The notes under the pieces are model-generated. The model saw nothing but the letters and a program-made list of their open reading frames with translations. It was not told the DNA's origin and did not search any database. The translations under genes and the position numbers were made by a program. A stretch of 41,190 nucleotides of DNA, from positions 1 to 41,190 of the IMG/VR virus record IMGVR_UViG_3300001533_000361. One strand, written 5' to 3'. Positions 29,736 through 37,896 of this stretch are shown piece after piece; position 1 is the first letter of the stretch; each line of letters starts with the position of its first letter. The stretch comes from a virus.

Positions 29736-29761
29736 AGAAGGGCCGAAAGGCCCTTCTTTCT
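29736..29761 (+). terminator. Rho-independent terminator after the terL operon
   Basis: AGAAGGGCC (29736-29744), GAAA loop, GGCCCTTCT (29749-29757), followed by TTCT. Perfect 9-bp stem. Confidence 0.85.
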
Positions 29762-29763
29762 GC

Positions 29764-29801
29764 TTGACAAAGGTTGCATTATTTGGTAATCTTGGTATAG
29801 T
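29764..29801 (+). promoter_or_regulatory. Late promoter for the structural genes
   Basis: TTGACA (29764-29769), 17 bases, TAATCT (29787-29792). A better -10, TATAGT (29796-29801), pairs with a poorer -35 TTGCAT (29774-29779, spacing 16). Directly follows the terminator. Confidence 0.65.
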
Positions 29802-29804
29802 AAG

Positions 29805-29817
29805 GCTAAGTGCATGA
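29805..29817 (+). repeat. TAAGTGC motif copy at the late promoter
   Basis: GCTAAGTGCATGA, identical 13-mer to 26522-26534, placed at the expected transcription start. Confidence 0.7.
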
Positions 29818-29887
29818 ACAAACTGGCGTCTATCGTTTGACAGCTAGCTTCTGCTTAGGCTTTTTCCCATTTCATAAGGATACTGCT

Positions 29888-30127
29888 ATGTCTGTGGACA
29901 TTCGCCCTATCGTCAACGCTGCTGCGGTTGTCCCTAGCGACACTGTGGACCTTGGTGTGGTTACTCGCCGCCTTTATATCGGCGGAGGCGGCGACTTGAA
30001 AGTTACCCTAATTGGGGGAAATGTCGTCACGTATGTTGGTCTGCCTGCTGGCGGGCTTTTGGTCATTGCAGCTAAGCGCGTGTGGGCCGCTGGCACCACG
30101 GCGACCAACGTACTGGCGGAGTGGTAA
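29888..30127 (+). CDS. Small phage virion-type protein
   Basis: 79 aa from ATG 29888, with AAGGA eight bases upstream; an upstream GTG at 29810 adds unlikely sequence. Beta-rich: RRLYIGGGGDLKVTL, VVTYVGLPAGGLLVIAAKRV, ending in GTTATNVLAEW. Small proteins with this Gly-rich strand plan and TTATN ending are widespread next to phage structural genes; the role is not established. A P18 copy is read TLIGGN in a beta turn. Confidence 0.7.
   Translation: MSVDIRPIVNAAAVVPSDTVDLGVVTRRLYIGGGGDLKVTLIGGNVVTYVGLPAGGLLVIAAKRVWAAGTTATNVLAEW
30003..30020. repeat. P18 palindrome copy 36
   Basis: TTACCCTAATTGGGGGAA in the 29888-30127 gene, read TLIGG. Confidence 0.85.
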
Positions 30128-30131
30128 TCCT

Positions 30132-31766
30132 ATGATCGGTGTAGCAGCGTCTATTCATCAACGGTTGCGGGTTGACGCTGCTGGCGGCGGGTGGAACCCG
30201 TCGATGCTCGCTGGGGTGGCCGCTTGGTATGACCCCTCGGACCTTACCACGATGTTTGAGGATGCAGCCGGGACGGTGCCCGTAACGGGGCCGGGGCAGC
30301 CCGTGGGGCTTATGCTGGATAAGTCGAAGGGGCTTGGCCCCGAGTTGGCAGATAGCGGGGGAGACGTGTCCAAATGGGGGGGGGCCAGAGGAAACGAAAC
30401 CCTTCAGCAATCCGGGAATAAAGTCCGCGCTGTGGCATTAAGCGCCGCAGCTTTCGGGGTTCGCCAACAATTTAATGGGCTAGTGGTTGGTGCCACTTAC
30501 ACTGTTCAATACACCAGTATCATAGGAACACCTACCAGCGCGCTTTTTAGGGCAAGCTCGACTGTCGGTCTAACTTCGTTGTTCGCCATCGCAGGCGGCG
30601 CAGTGCCACAAGGTCGATACGCCTTTGTCGCCATAGCTACAACTATGTATATTGGGTTAATAGCGAACGCGAGCGCACCGGGTGACTACGTAGAGATTGG
30701 GGAATTTTCCCTCCGCCACACCCCCGGCAATCACCTCTCCCAAGCGGTTGCCGCAGCGCGTCCGGTCTATGGGCGCGAACCTGTAACCGGGCGGCGGAAC
30801 CTCCTAGTCTACTCGGAAGACCTTCAAAACTCCGCGTGGCCGAAAGGACTGTCGGTAGCTTCTGCCCCCACTCGTATCACCTTCGATGGAACCACGAACG
30901 GCAGAGTCGCACAGATCATGACTGCGGCAGTCTCAACCAGCTATACCTTCTCCGGTCGGGTGCGTCGGGTGTCGGGCGTCCTCGCTGCCGACAACAAGGT
31001 GTCTGCCTCAATTTATGGCGCGGGGGCAGTTGCTACTGCTGCTCAGACATTAGGCAACGCGCTCAATGGCACAGATTGGGTGCCCTTCTCAGTTACCTGT
31101 CTTTCCACTTCTTCTGGTGGTGCCATCGCTGCGCAAATTCGCTGTGACAACGCCGCGGTGCTGGAATTTGCTGGGCTCCAAGTGGAAGTCGGTGCAGTTA
31201 AAACTGCTTACCAGAAAGTCAGCTCGGTCTATGACGTGACCGAAGCCGGTGTGGCCTCTCGGCATTACCTACAATTCGACGGTGTGGATGACTTTCTGAC
31301 TGGTGGTCCGGTGCATGGTGCAGATCGCACTGTCGTGGGTGGTTTCACTCGGTTGGGGCCATCGACCTCTTTCTATGGCGCGTGGTCTGGCACCAACCGG
31401 CGATCCTACTTGGGCACCCTCACTGCCAACGGTCGGTTCGGGCTGGGTATTGGTGACTCCAACGCTGCAAACACGCTGGTGGATGTAGCAGGCGACGTGA
31501 CCAACAAACCCATTGTCGGTCTCATGTTCCATTCTAGCGACGGTAGTTTCCTTGCACGGGTTAACGCCACCATGCAGAACTCCGGTGCATACGCGGGTTC
31601 CCCGTCCCCCGGCTATAGCGCGGCCATGGGTGGCTTGGGTGCCCCTACCATTAACAACTTTTCACCGTGTCGTGTTGGTCCGGTTCTGGACTTCAACGTG
31701 GGCCTGTCTCCCGCAGAACGCGCCCAATGTGAGGCATGGGTCAACAGCCAATGGGGGGCCTACTGA
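30132..31766 (+). CDS. Tail fibre / spike-like protein with LamG-like end
   Basis: 544 aa from ATG 30132. An N-terminal LAGVAAWYDPSDLTTMFED segment is typical of phage fibre and spike proteins. The middle is beta-rich with a carbohydrate-binding-like pattern (NLLVYSEDLQNSAWPKG...GRVRRVSG). The C-terminal HYLQFDGVDDFL plus later strands resembles LamG/concanavalin-like modules. Probable receptor-binding role. Stop overlaps the next start (TGATG). Confidence 0.65.
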   Translation: MIGVAASIHQRLRVDAAGGGWNPSMLAGVAAWYDPSDLTTMFEDAAGTVPVTGPGQPVGLMLDKSKGLGPELADSGGDVSKWGGARGNETLQQSGNKVRAVALSAAAFGVRQQFNGLVVGATYTVQYTSIIGTPTSALFRASSTVGLTSLFAIAGGAVPQGRYAFVAIATTMYIGLIANASAPGDYVEIGEFSLRHTPGNHLSQAVAAARPVYGREPVTGRRNLLVYSEDLQNSAWPKGLSVASAPTRITFDGTTNGRVAQIMTAAVSTSYTFSGRVRRVSGVLAADNKVSASIYGAGAVATAAQTLGNALNGTDWVPFSVTCLSTSSGGAIAAQIRCDNAAVLEFAGLQVEVGAVKTAYQKVSSVYDVTEAGVASRHYLQFDGVDDFLTGGPVHGADRTVVGGFTRLGPSTSFYGAWSGTNRRSYLGTLTANGRFGLGIGDSNAANTLVDVAGDVTNKPIVGLMFHSSDGSFLARVNATMQNSGAYAGSPSPGYSAAMGGLGAPTINNFSPCRVGPVLDFNVGLSPAERAQCEAWVNSQWGAY

Positions 31767-32129
31767 TGCGCCTTACAATAGCATGTCCCGAGGCGCATAT
31801 CCCTGACGGGCGGAACCTCGCAATGATACTCGGCTACGGCACAGCGGACGCAGACACCTACCGCACAGCCGATTGGCAGGATGCCGAGGGCAACCGCTAC
31901 GCCTGCGCCAGCACACTGGTGTTCGGGGAGTTCGTCGGCAAGGCCACCTCGCCACTGGAACGGCCGGAGTGGGACGAGGAGCCATACCGGGTGAACATGG
32001 CTGGCGCTGCTCGCGCGCTTGGCCGACGGCATGGTGATCGAGCCCGGCGTGTACGACCTGGCCGGGGATGACGCGATGGCCTCCCTCGCGCTGATGGGGT
32101 TGACCCGCATCGAAATCGACTTCCCCTAA
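31766..32129 (+). pseudogene. Small fibre-associated protein gene interrupted by an apparent +1 frameshift
   Basis: ATG 31766 overlaps the fibre stop. The first frame encodes MRLTIACPEAHIPDGRNLAM, continues to about VNMAGAARAL, then gives an Arg-rich tail and stops at 32071. From 32019 the +1 frame reads LADGMVIEPGVYDLAG... ending EIDFP, and stops at the TAA inside P18 copy 37 (32127-32129). The two parts join naturally near 32018 (about 120 aa). Could be a sequencing indel, a mutation or recoding; no classical slippery site is obvious. Confidence 0.65.
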
Positions 32130-32138
32130 TTAGGGTAA
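32121..32138. repeat. P18 palindrome copy 37 (supplies a stop codon)
   Basis: TTCCCCTAATTAGGGTAA. Its TTC CCC TAA ends the frameshifted gene, and the GGGTAACA side leads into the portal ribosome binding site AAGGAT. Confidence 0.95.
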
Positions 32139-32151
32139 CAAGGATAAAACT

Positions 32152-34323
32152 ATGACCGGCTCCCGCCTCGATCTATTCAAAAGTGAAATCTCTGCTGCTG
32201 TTGTTGAGGCGGTGCAGCATATGTCTTCCACGTACTCCGCTGCGTGGGACAAAGCTGAACGCTACAACGACGGCGAGTGCGATTTGGAGACTTCTCCGAA
32301 CCGCTCCGACGCGGTGAAGACAGTAGTGCGCGACATGGTACGGGCGATCAAGCCCAACATCATGCGCGTACTTTACCAGTCGAAAAAGCCGGTGTCATAC
32401 CTGCCTACGACTACGAAACACGCCGCCTTTATCGAGCAGCAGTCGCTGTTCATTCACCAGTTGTTCATGAAAACTGGTGGCTACTCCACGTTCTCGGACT
32501 CGGTTGCGCACTCTGCCCTGTTGAAAAGCGGGCCGGTCAAGGTGTTCTGGTATCCCGACGCCTCGCCTGAGCGCATCATCTACACCGGCGTGACCCAAGA
32601 CGTAGTGGATATGCTCGAAATCGACCCGCAGATTGAGGTCGAAAGTGTCAAGAAGGTTAAGCCGAAGTCCCCCCAATTAGGGGAAGTTCCGACTTATGAC
32701 GTGACTGGCACGAAACACTACGTCAACGGCAAAATCGTCATTGAGGCGTTCCCGATTTACGAGCTTTTCGTCAGCGATGACGGCTTGAAGCTCGAAGATA
32801 CCAAAGTGCATGGGCACTACCGGCACGTTACCGTCGAAGAAGCCATTGAAATGGGGCTAGACGCGGATTGGGACGCCCTGATTGGCGATGACAAGTCCAC
32901 TCAAGACAATATGTCGGCCATTACAGCCGCCAAGGGCTTCACGCCGTCCACAAGCGGCGAGAGCGATGACCCGTTGTCTCGGAAACTCATGCTTTACGAG
33001 GCGTATTGCAAATATGACCTTGACGACAGCGGCTACAGAAAGCGTTATCGGGTGTTCTTCGGCGGCACCGGCTGCGAGTATATCGACCATGAAGAAATCG
33101 AAGATTACTGCATCGACCTTATCAATCTGGACCCTGTTCCTTTCGCCGCAATCGGTAAATCTGTTGCGGATATTGCCATTCCGATGCAAGAAGACGCGAC
33201 TTCTATTCTGCGGGCTGTCATCGACAACGCGCATATGTCGAACAACCCGCGGAATTACGGCGACCCGAACATGGTTGACTTCAATGACCTGATGAACAAC
33301 GGGATCGGTGCTCCTATCAAGGTGCGTAACGGCGGGCAAATCGGCACCATTGACGTTCCGTTCACTGGCGGGACGCTTGTTCCGTTCTTGGAGTACCTTG
33401 ACAAAGACACACAGGAGCGGATCGGGGTCACGAAGGCAGCTACCGGCCTTGATCCTGACGCCCTACAATCGACTGACAAGGCCGCAGTGCAGAATACCAT
33501 TGCACTGAGCCAAGGACAGGTTGAGTTGATGGTGCGTAACGTAGTGGAAACCGGCCTTGTGCCGCTATTCCGCAAGGTGCTGCGCATCTCCATCCGGCAT
33601 ATGGACCGCTGGCAGATCATCCACACCAAGGGCGAGTTTGTCGAAGTTGATATTTACAACTTCGATCCTGACTTGGCGGCAACGCCTGCGGTTGGGCTGG
33701 GGACCGCTAACGCTATGGTCAAGGGTCAGACCCTTGGCTTTATCTATGCGGAGCAGAAAGCCCTGCTGGATAAAATGGGCTATGACAACCCGTTTACGTC
33801 GCTTTCGATGATGTACAACACGCTTGAGGATATGCTTGAGCTTGGGGGCATCGAAAATCCGGGGCGGTACTTCAAGGTCATCGACAAGGTGGCAGAAGCC
33901 AAAATCGCGGAATACTTCGCCAAGCAGAAAGAAGCCGAAGCGAAAGCCGCTGCCGAAAACGCGCCTATGGACCCGTCCAAGGCTGCAATGCAGATTGAAG
34001 ACGCTAAGCGCAAGATTGACGCCCTGCGGATCACTGCTGAGGCGCGTGATAAGGAACGCGAACGGGCCTTTAAGGCTCTGGTCGCGTCTGAGGAAGCCGA
34101 CCGCAAGCGGGACGAGCTTGACCAAGAGCGTATTATCCAGCTTCGTGAGGCTGGCATATCGCAGATTAACGACTTGATTGAGAGAAAGCAGAGAGCCAAT
34201 GACCCAGCCGCAGCAGCAATTTCGCAACCCATTCCAAGTGAGCCCGGAAGTCCGAGCGGCGGCGGCGTCGATCCCGCAGGAGGCACTCAAAATCCTCTTG
34301 ACAGCCCTGCGGGAGCAATGTAA
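32152..34323 (+). CDS. Portal protein
   Basis: 723 aa with AAGGAT upstream of ATG. The pattern matches P22/SU10-type podoviral portals: YNDGECDLETSPNRSDAVKTVVRD, then KPNIMRVLY, VKVFWYPD, LNLDPVPF-type core (LINLDPVPFAAIGKSV), and ERIGVTKAATGLDPDAL near the crown/stem transition. The C-terminus is helical and charged (a probable barrel or disordered end). A P18 copy is read SPQLGE in a loop near residues 173-178. Forms the dodecameric gate for DNA entry and tail attachment. Confidence 0.9.
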   Translation: MTGSRLDLFKSEISAAVVEAVQHMSSTYSAAWDKAERYNDGECDLETSPNRSDAVKTVVRDMVRAIKPNIMRVLYQSKKPVSYLPTTTKHAAFIEQQSLFIHQLFMKTGGYSTFSDSVAHSALLKSGPVKVFWYPDASPERIIYTGVTQDVVDMLEIDPQIEVESVKKVKPKSPQLGEVPTYDVTGTKHYVNGKIVIEAFPIYELFVSDDGLKLEDTKVHGHYRHVTVEEAIEMGLDADWDALIGDDKSTQDNMSAITAAKGFTPSTSGESDDPLSRKLMLYEAYCKYDLDDSGYRKRYRVFFGGTGCEYIDHEEIEDYCIDLINLDPVPFAAIGKSVADIAIPMQEDATSILRAVIDNAHMSNNPRNYGDPNMVDFNDLMNNGIGAPIKVRNGGQIGTIDVPFTGGTLVPFLEYLDKDTQERIGVTKAATGLDPDALQSTDKAAVQNTIALSQGQVELMVRNVVETGLVPLFRKVLRISIRHMDRWQIIHTKGEFVEVDIYNFDPDLAATPAVGLGTANAMVKGQTLGFIYAEQKALLDKMGYDNPFTSLSMMYNTLEDMLELGGIENPGRYFKVIDKVAEAKIAEYFAKQKEAEAKAAAENAPMDPSKAAMQIEDAKRKIDALRITAEARDKERERAFKALVASEEADRKRDELDQERIIQLREAGISQINDLIERKQRANDPAAAAISQPIPSEPGSPSGGGVDPAGGTQNPLDSPAGAM
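32668..32685. repeat. P18 palindrome copy 38
   Basis: TCCCCCCAATTAGGGGAA in the portal gene, read SPQLGE (CAA in place of TAA). Confidence 0.85.
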
Positions 34324-34432
34324 GGATGGTGTTATGGCTACCCCTATCGCGGACACTCACGCGCGGGAGCGGCTTTACATGACATTCCAGACCATTGAGG
34401 ACATAGAAAGGTTCATCAACAATGCCCGGTGA
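34199..34432 (+). CDS. Small protein between portal and scaffold
   Basis: 77 aa from ATG 34199, overlapping the portal 3' end by 125 bp; a shorter start at ATG 34334 (AAGGAT upstream) is possible. The C-terminal part has the pattern TPIADTHARERLYMTFQTIEDIE, recurrent in small proteins at this location in podoviral late operons (recalled). Overlaps the scaffold start by 11 bp. Role unknown. Confidence 0.55.
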   Translation: MTQPQQQFRNPFQVSPEVRAAAASIPQEALKILLTALREQCKDGVMATPIADTHARERLYMTFQTIEDIERFINNAR

Positions 34433-35465
34433 CAACTCTATCAGCGCACTCGCTGCGAGCTTGCTCCAAACTTCCCCTAACGAGGGGAATGAGGAGAATA
34501 ACGAAACGGTTGTCGAGGAAGAAGACGACGTTGTTGATGACCAAGGGGTTGACGGCGAGGAAGAAGAAGGGGAGGACATTGATGGCGACGAGCTTGAAGA
34601 TGACGAACCGGAGGGAGGTGATCCTGATCTAGAAGATGACGACCAGCCCGCAGGGCTGGACGTTGCCGACGACGACATGATCGAAGTGAAGGTTGATGGT
34701 AAGGTGAAAACCTTTACCATCGCCCAAGCTAAGAAGGCGTTGTCGGGTGAGGGCGCCATTGAGGCGCGCTTGAAGGAGGCGACCGAGACGCGGAAGGCTG
34801 CACATGCTGAGAGGACTATGTTCCTCGACCAGTTTGCAATGGCCCAAAGCAGCTTGGTCAACACGCTTACGTCGGTGGAAGACGTGATGTTCCAGCCTGC
34901 GGTCAAACGACCGGACGCTGCACTTCGCCAATCCAACCCTACTGCATACCTGCAACATCTTGAGGCTTACGAAGCCGACCAAGCGCGGGTGAACGAGGGC
35001 AAGAAGCAGTTCAAAGCTGTTATGACGAAACAACAGGAAGCCTTGCAAAAGGACGTTGCGGCCTATCGCGCGGACCAAGCGGCCAAGATCGTGGAGGCAA
35101 TCCCCCAATTAGGGGAACCGACTACGGCACAACCGCTTATGTCTGAAATGGCGCGGCTTGCGATTGAGCACTACGGATATTCGCAAAACGAAATCCAGAT
35201 GGCATCCGATCACCGCATGTATCGTATGATGTACGATGCACTGCAATACCGCAAACTTCTGGCAGGTGGAAAGAAAGTGGACAAAGAACGCGACTTCGAC
35301 GCTGGAAAGCAGAAGGACAAGCGCCCGCGGGTGCTGCGTTCCGGGACTACTTCGACTGCCCGCAAGACAAGCGCGGTGAAACAAGCCGAGCGCGCCAAAG
35401 AAGTCACCACCAACGCCCGCAAGACGGGTAAGGTGGCGGACGTGGCGCAGACCCTTCTCAGATAA
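34422..35465 (+). CDS. Capsid scaffolding protein
   Basis: 347 aa. A long acidic low-complexity N-terminal third (many Glu/Asp runs), a helical coiled-coil middle (KQFKAVMTKQQEALQKDVAAY) and a basic C-terminus (KDKRPRVLRSGTTSTARKT) give the classic scaffold architecture. Directly upstream of the major capsid gene. Two P18 copies are translated: SPNEG at the disordered N-terminus and IPQLGE before the last helical part. Directs prohead assembly and is then removed. Confidence 0.85.
   Translation: MPGDNSISALAASLLQTSPNEGNEENNETVVEEEDDVVDDQGVDGEEEEGEDIDGDELEDDEPEGGDPDLEDDDQPAGLDVADDDMIEVKVDGKVKTFTIAQAKKALSGEGAIEARLKEATETRKAAHAERTMFLDQFAMAQSSLVNTLTSVEDVMFQPAVKRPDAALRQSNPTAYLQHLEAYEADQARVNEGKKQFKAVMTKQQEALQKDVAAYRADQAAKIVEAIPQLGEPTTAQPLMSEMARLAIEHYGYSQNEIQMASDHRMYRMMYDALQYRKLLAGGKKVDKERDFDAGKQKDKRPRVLRSGTTSTARKTSAVKQAERAKEVTTNARKTGKVADVAQTLLR
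34472..34489. repeat. P18 palindrome copy 39
   Basis: TTCCCCTAACGAGGGGAA in the scaffold gene, read SPNEG. Confidence 0.95.
35100..35117. repeat. P18 palindrome copy 40
   Basis: ATCCCCCAATTAGGGGAA in the scaffold gene, read IPQLGE. Confidence 0.85.
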
Positions 35466-35480
35466 TCGGAGCGAAGAAAA

Positions 35481-36491
35481 ATGGCCGTTCACGCCAATAC
35501 CGTTGAGACGTATGACAACAGTGTCATCCGTGAAGACCTGCAAGACAGCTACCGGATGATTTCCCCGGAAGAAACGCCGTTCCAGACGGCGGCGCGGGAA
35601 ACCGAAGCCAGCAACACGCTGTTTGAGTGGCCCGTTGTGGAGCTTGCCGCTCCTGACGCCTCGAACCGCGTTGCGGAAGGCGAAGACGCTCCCGGCGTCG
35701 ATGCCGGCAACATGGCGAAGCGCCTGTCCAACTACACGCAGATTTCGGACAAAGTGGCGAAAGTGTCGCACACCTCCGAAGCTGTGGACGCGGCTGCGAA
35801 GAACCTGCAAAAGCTCGCCATGCAGATCGTGATGAAGCAGAAGGAAATGAAGCGTGACATGGAAGTCATGCTTCTGTCGAACGTTGCCGCCTCCGCTGCG
35901 TCGTCCGGCTCGCCTCGCCAGACTGCTGGCCTGCCTGCGTTCCTGAAAACGAACGTGGACTTTGTGACCGGCGGCGCGAACCCGACGCTTTCCGGCACTA
36001 CGGAAGGCTACCCGAACGCTGCTGCGACCGCTGGCACTACGCCGCTTGTGTTCGCAGAAGCGAAGCTGAACGCCGTGATCGAAAAGTGTTGGAACGAGGG
36101 CGCTTCGCCTTCGCTCATCATGGTCAACGGCGGCAACAAGCGCCGTATCTCGCAAGCCTTTGTTGGCAACGCGACCGGCCGCGATGTGCAGAGCACGTCG
36201 AAACGCGTCACCAACGCGATCGACGTGTACGACAGCGACTTCGGCGTTCTGACCGTCATGGCGAACCGCTTCATGCCGACGAACAACCCGGCCGGAGCGA
36301 ACAACAGCTTCAACGTCTTCGTACTTGACCCCGAGTACATCGCGGTCGCGTTCCTTGACGAGATGAAGCAGCGCGATCTTGCGAAAACCGGTCACTCGGA
36401 CAGCAAGCTGATCTGGTGTGAGTACGGGTTGCAGGTTGACAACGAAAAGGCCCACGGCCTGATCCGCGACACGACCAACGCAATCGCCTGA
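35481..36491 (+). CDS. Major capsid protein (DUF5309/SU10-type)
   Basis: 336 aa with CGGAGCGAAG before ATG. An N-terminal DLQDSYRMISPEETPFQTA, then SEAVDAAAKNLQKLAMQIV and PSLIMVNGGNKRRISQAF, with DVYDSDFGVLTVMANRFMP and VFVLDPEYIAVAFLDEM near the end. This is the DUF5309 major capsid family of SU10-like phages (recalled pattern). Contains no P18 copy, though its neighbours do. A 24-bp palindrome follows its stop. Confidence 0.9.
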   Translation: MAVHANTVETYDNSVIREDLQDSYRMISPEETPFQTAARETEASNTLFEWPVVELAAPDASNRVAEGEDAPGVDAGNMAKRLSNYTQISDKVAKVSHTSEAVDAAAKNLQKLAMQIVMKQKEMKRDMEVMLLSNVAASAASSGSPRQTAGLPAFLKTNVDFVTGGANPTLSGTTEGYPNAAATAGTTPLVFAEAKLNAVIEKCWNEGASPSLIMVNGGNKRRISQAFVGNATGRDVQSTSKRVTNAIDVYDSDFGVLTVMANRFMPTNNPAGANNSFNVFVLDPEYIAVAFLDEMKQRDLAKTGHSDSKLIWCEYGLQVDNEKAHGLIRDTTNAIA

Positions 36492-36498
36492 TAAGAAC

Positions 36499-36527
36499 GG
36501 CTTCCCCTAATTAGGGGAAGCCATTTT
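36499..36527 (+). terminator. P18 copy 41 extended to a terminator-like hairpin after the capsid gene
   Basis: The P18 core (36502-36519) is extended by GGC/GCC into a perfect 24-bp palindrome (36499-36522), followed by ATTTTCCCTTTT. Here, unlike most copies, a T-rich tract follows, so it may lower transcription past the capsid gene. Confidence 0.65.
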
Positions 36528-36551
36528 CCCTTTTCCCCGGAGGACTACTCG

Positions 36552-36954
36552 ATGGCTACCCTGAAAAAGTTCAAGGTTCGGACCACCGAAATCAAGGATA
36601 ACCGCGACGAAATCGTCAAGCCCGGCGAGATTGCGCACCTTGATGAGAAAACTGCATGTTGACGTTGGAGACTTCGATGACGACGCAAGTGAGCGGAAAA
36701 CCGGCACCGGGACCGCTGTTCCCAATCCCGGCAAAACGAACGTCGTCCCGTCTGACGCCAGTGCAACCGCCGCAGCCCTCAAGCCCCTCGAAGCCGAAAC
36801 CGTCGTTCCTGTCCAGCCCGAGCCCAATCTCGGCGTTGGAGAAGATGACGAAGGCGAAGCAGGCGACGATGCTGAAAATGACGCTGGAAATGATCCGGCT
36901 GAAACGGCATCAGGGGGTGCCTCTGTCTCCCGCCGAAGACGAGCTACTAGCTGA
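36552..36954 (+). pseudogene. Head-tail region protein gene needing a +1 frameshift
   Basis: ATG 36552 has GGAGG eight bases upstream. The first frame reads MATLKKFKVRTTEIKD, continues through IVKPGEIAHLDEKTAC and stops with TGA at 36660-36662. The +1 frame then continues as VDVGDFDDDASERKTG... to ASVSRRRRATS (stop 36954). The short first part and the acidic second part together look like one 133-residue protein. The site TGT TGA C resembles a stop-coupled +1 shift, as in release factor 2, but a sequencing indel is equally possible. Confidence 0.55.
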
Positions 36955-37264
36955 GTGCCATCGCCGTTACTACTCGAAGCCGACTGAGCGCGTCTCGTTC
37001 GGTTCCGATGGTTCGGTATCGTTTCATAAGCAAGTTGACGTTGAGCCGCTTATGGACGTTATGAAGCACTACGGCGACGTAATTCGCCCCCATCAGAAGA
37101 CCGCCGCCGGTGCCAAAATGGTTGGTGCCATTGATCCGATTACCGCTGCTATCTGGCAGAAAGAAACGGGACTTCGGATCGGTACGAAAGAGTTCGGGCA
37201 GTACGCTAGGAAAAAGCTGCTGCATGACACTGATTATAGGCGCTTTCGCGTCGGAGGTATCTGA
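36845..37264 (+). CDS. Head-completion/adaptor-region protein, unknown
   Basis: 139 aa if begun at ATG 36845; other in-frame starts are 36677 (with GGAG seven bases upstream) and 36869. The conserved-looking part is RLKRHQGVPLSPAEDELLAECHRRYY through HKQVDVEPLMDVMKHYGDVIRP to a C-terminal WQKETGLRIGTKEFGQYARKKL. It overlaps the preceding gene in another frame by at least 110 bp. Position between capsid and adaptor suggests a head-tail joining role. Confidence 0.65.
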   Translation: MTKAKQATMLKMTLEMIRLKRHQGVPLSPAEDELLAECHRRYYSKPTERVSFGSDGSVSFHKQVDVEPLMDVMKHYGDVIRPHQKTAAGAKMVGAIDPITAAIWQKETGLRIGTKEFGQYARKKLLHDTDYRRFRVGGI

Positions 37265-37894
37265 ATGGACTACGCAGCTTTCAAGAGCTTTGTCGCTACC
37301 CATCTCTGGAAACAGGATGATGCTGTCTTGATTGAAAATCTCGACAACCTCATTAAGATGGCTGACAGCGAGCTTGAAGTAAAGCTGGACCTAGAGCGGC
37401 GCAATGTCATCATTGACATTGCGCCAATCGTGCTTGACCACCCCCTGCCCGACGATTTCAAGTCGGTTTCCTCTCTGTCTGGCTACGGTACGGTGTTCAG
37501 CCAAACTACCAAAGCCGACATTTTCGCCCTTCGCGGTATTCGCGCGGAAGGTGTCTGCAACAAATATTACGCCGCAAACAACATTCTTTATCTTGCAGGT
37601 AATGGCATTGGTGTCACTACTCCTGCTGCATTGACACTGGCTTACCGCCAGAAAATTCCTGATTTTCAAGCAACAAACGAGAGTTATATTGCAGATGATT
37701 ATTTGGCTTTATATGTTTATACTGTTCTCAGTCACGCAGCGCCCTTCCTCAGAGAAGACGAGCGACTGCAACAGTGGCAACAACTCAAAGCGGACGCCTT
37801 CGCGTCCACGGTCAGCGATGACAAGTGGTCAACGGGCAGCCCAATGCATACGCGCCCGGCGCGGTCGGCGCCGAACAGAAGCAAGAGACGGTAA
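37265..37894 (+). CDS. Head-tail adaptor protein
   Basis: 209 aa with GGAGG upstream, ATG directly after the previous stop. The N-terminal helical FVATHLWKQDDAVLIENLDNLIKMADSEL, followed by DIAPIVLDHPLPDDFKSVSSL, is the pattern of phage adaptor proteins of the SU10 type that sit below the portal (recalled). The C-terminal tail is basic (RPARSAPNRSKRR). Connects portal and tail. Confidence 0.7.
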   Translation: MDYAAFKSFVATHLWKQDDAVLIENLDNLIKMADSELEVKLDLERRNVIIDIAPIVLDHPLPDDFKSVSSLSGYGTVFSQTTKADIFALRGIRAEGVCNKYYAANNILYLAGNGIGVTTPAALTLAYRQKIPDFQATNESYIADDYLALYVYTVLSHAAPFLREDERLQQWQQLKADAFASTVSDDKWSTGSPMHTRPARSAPNRSKRR

Positions 37895-37896
37895 CA

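Noticed and set aside
35109-36455. 448-codon minus-strand open frame opposite the capsid and scaffold genes
   Set aside because: The plus strand carries a clear capsid family and scaffold; the antisense frame is Arg/His-rich shadow without start signals.
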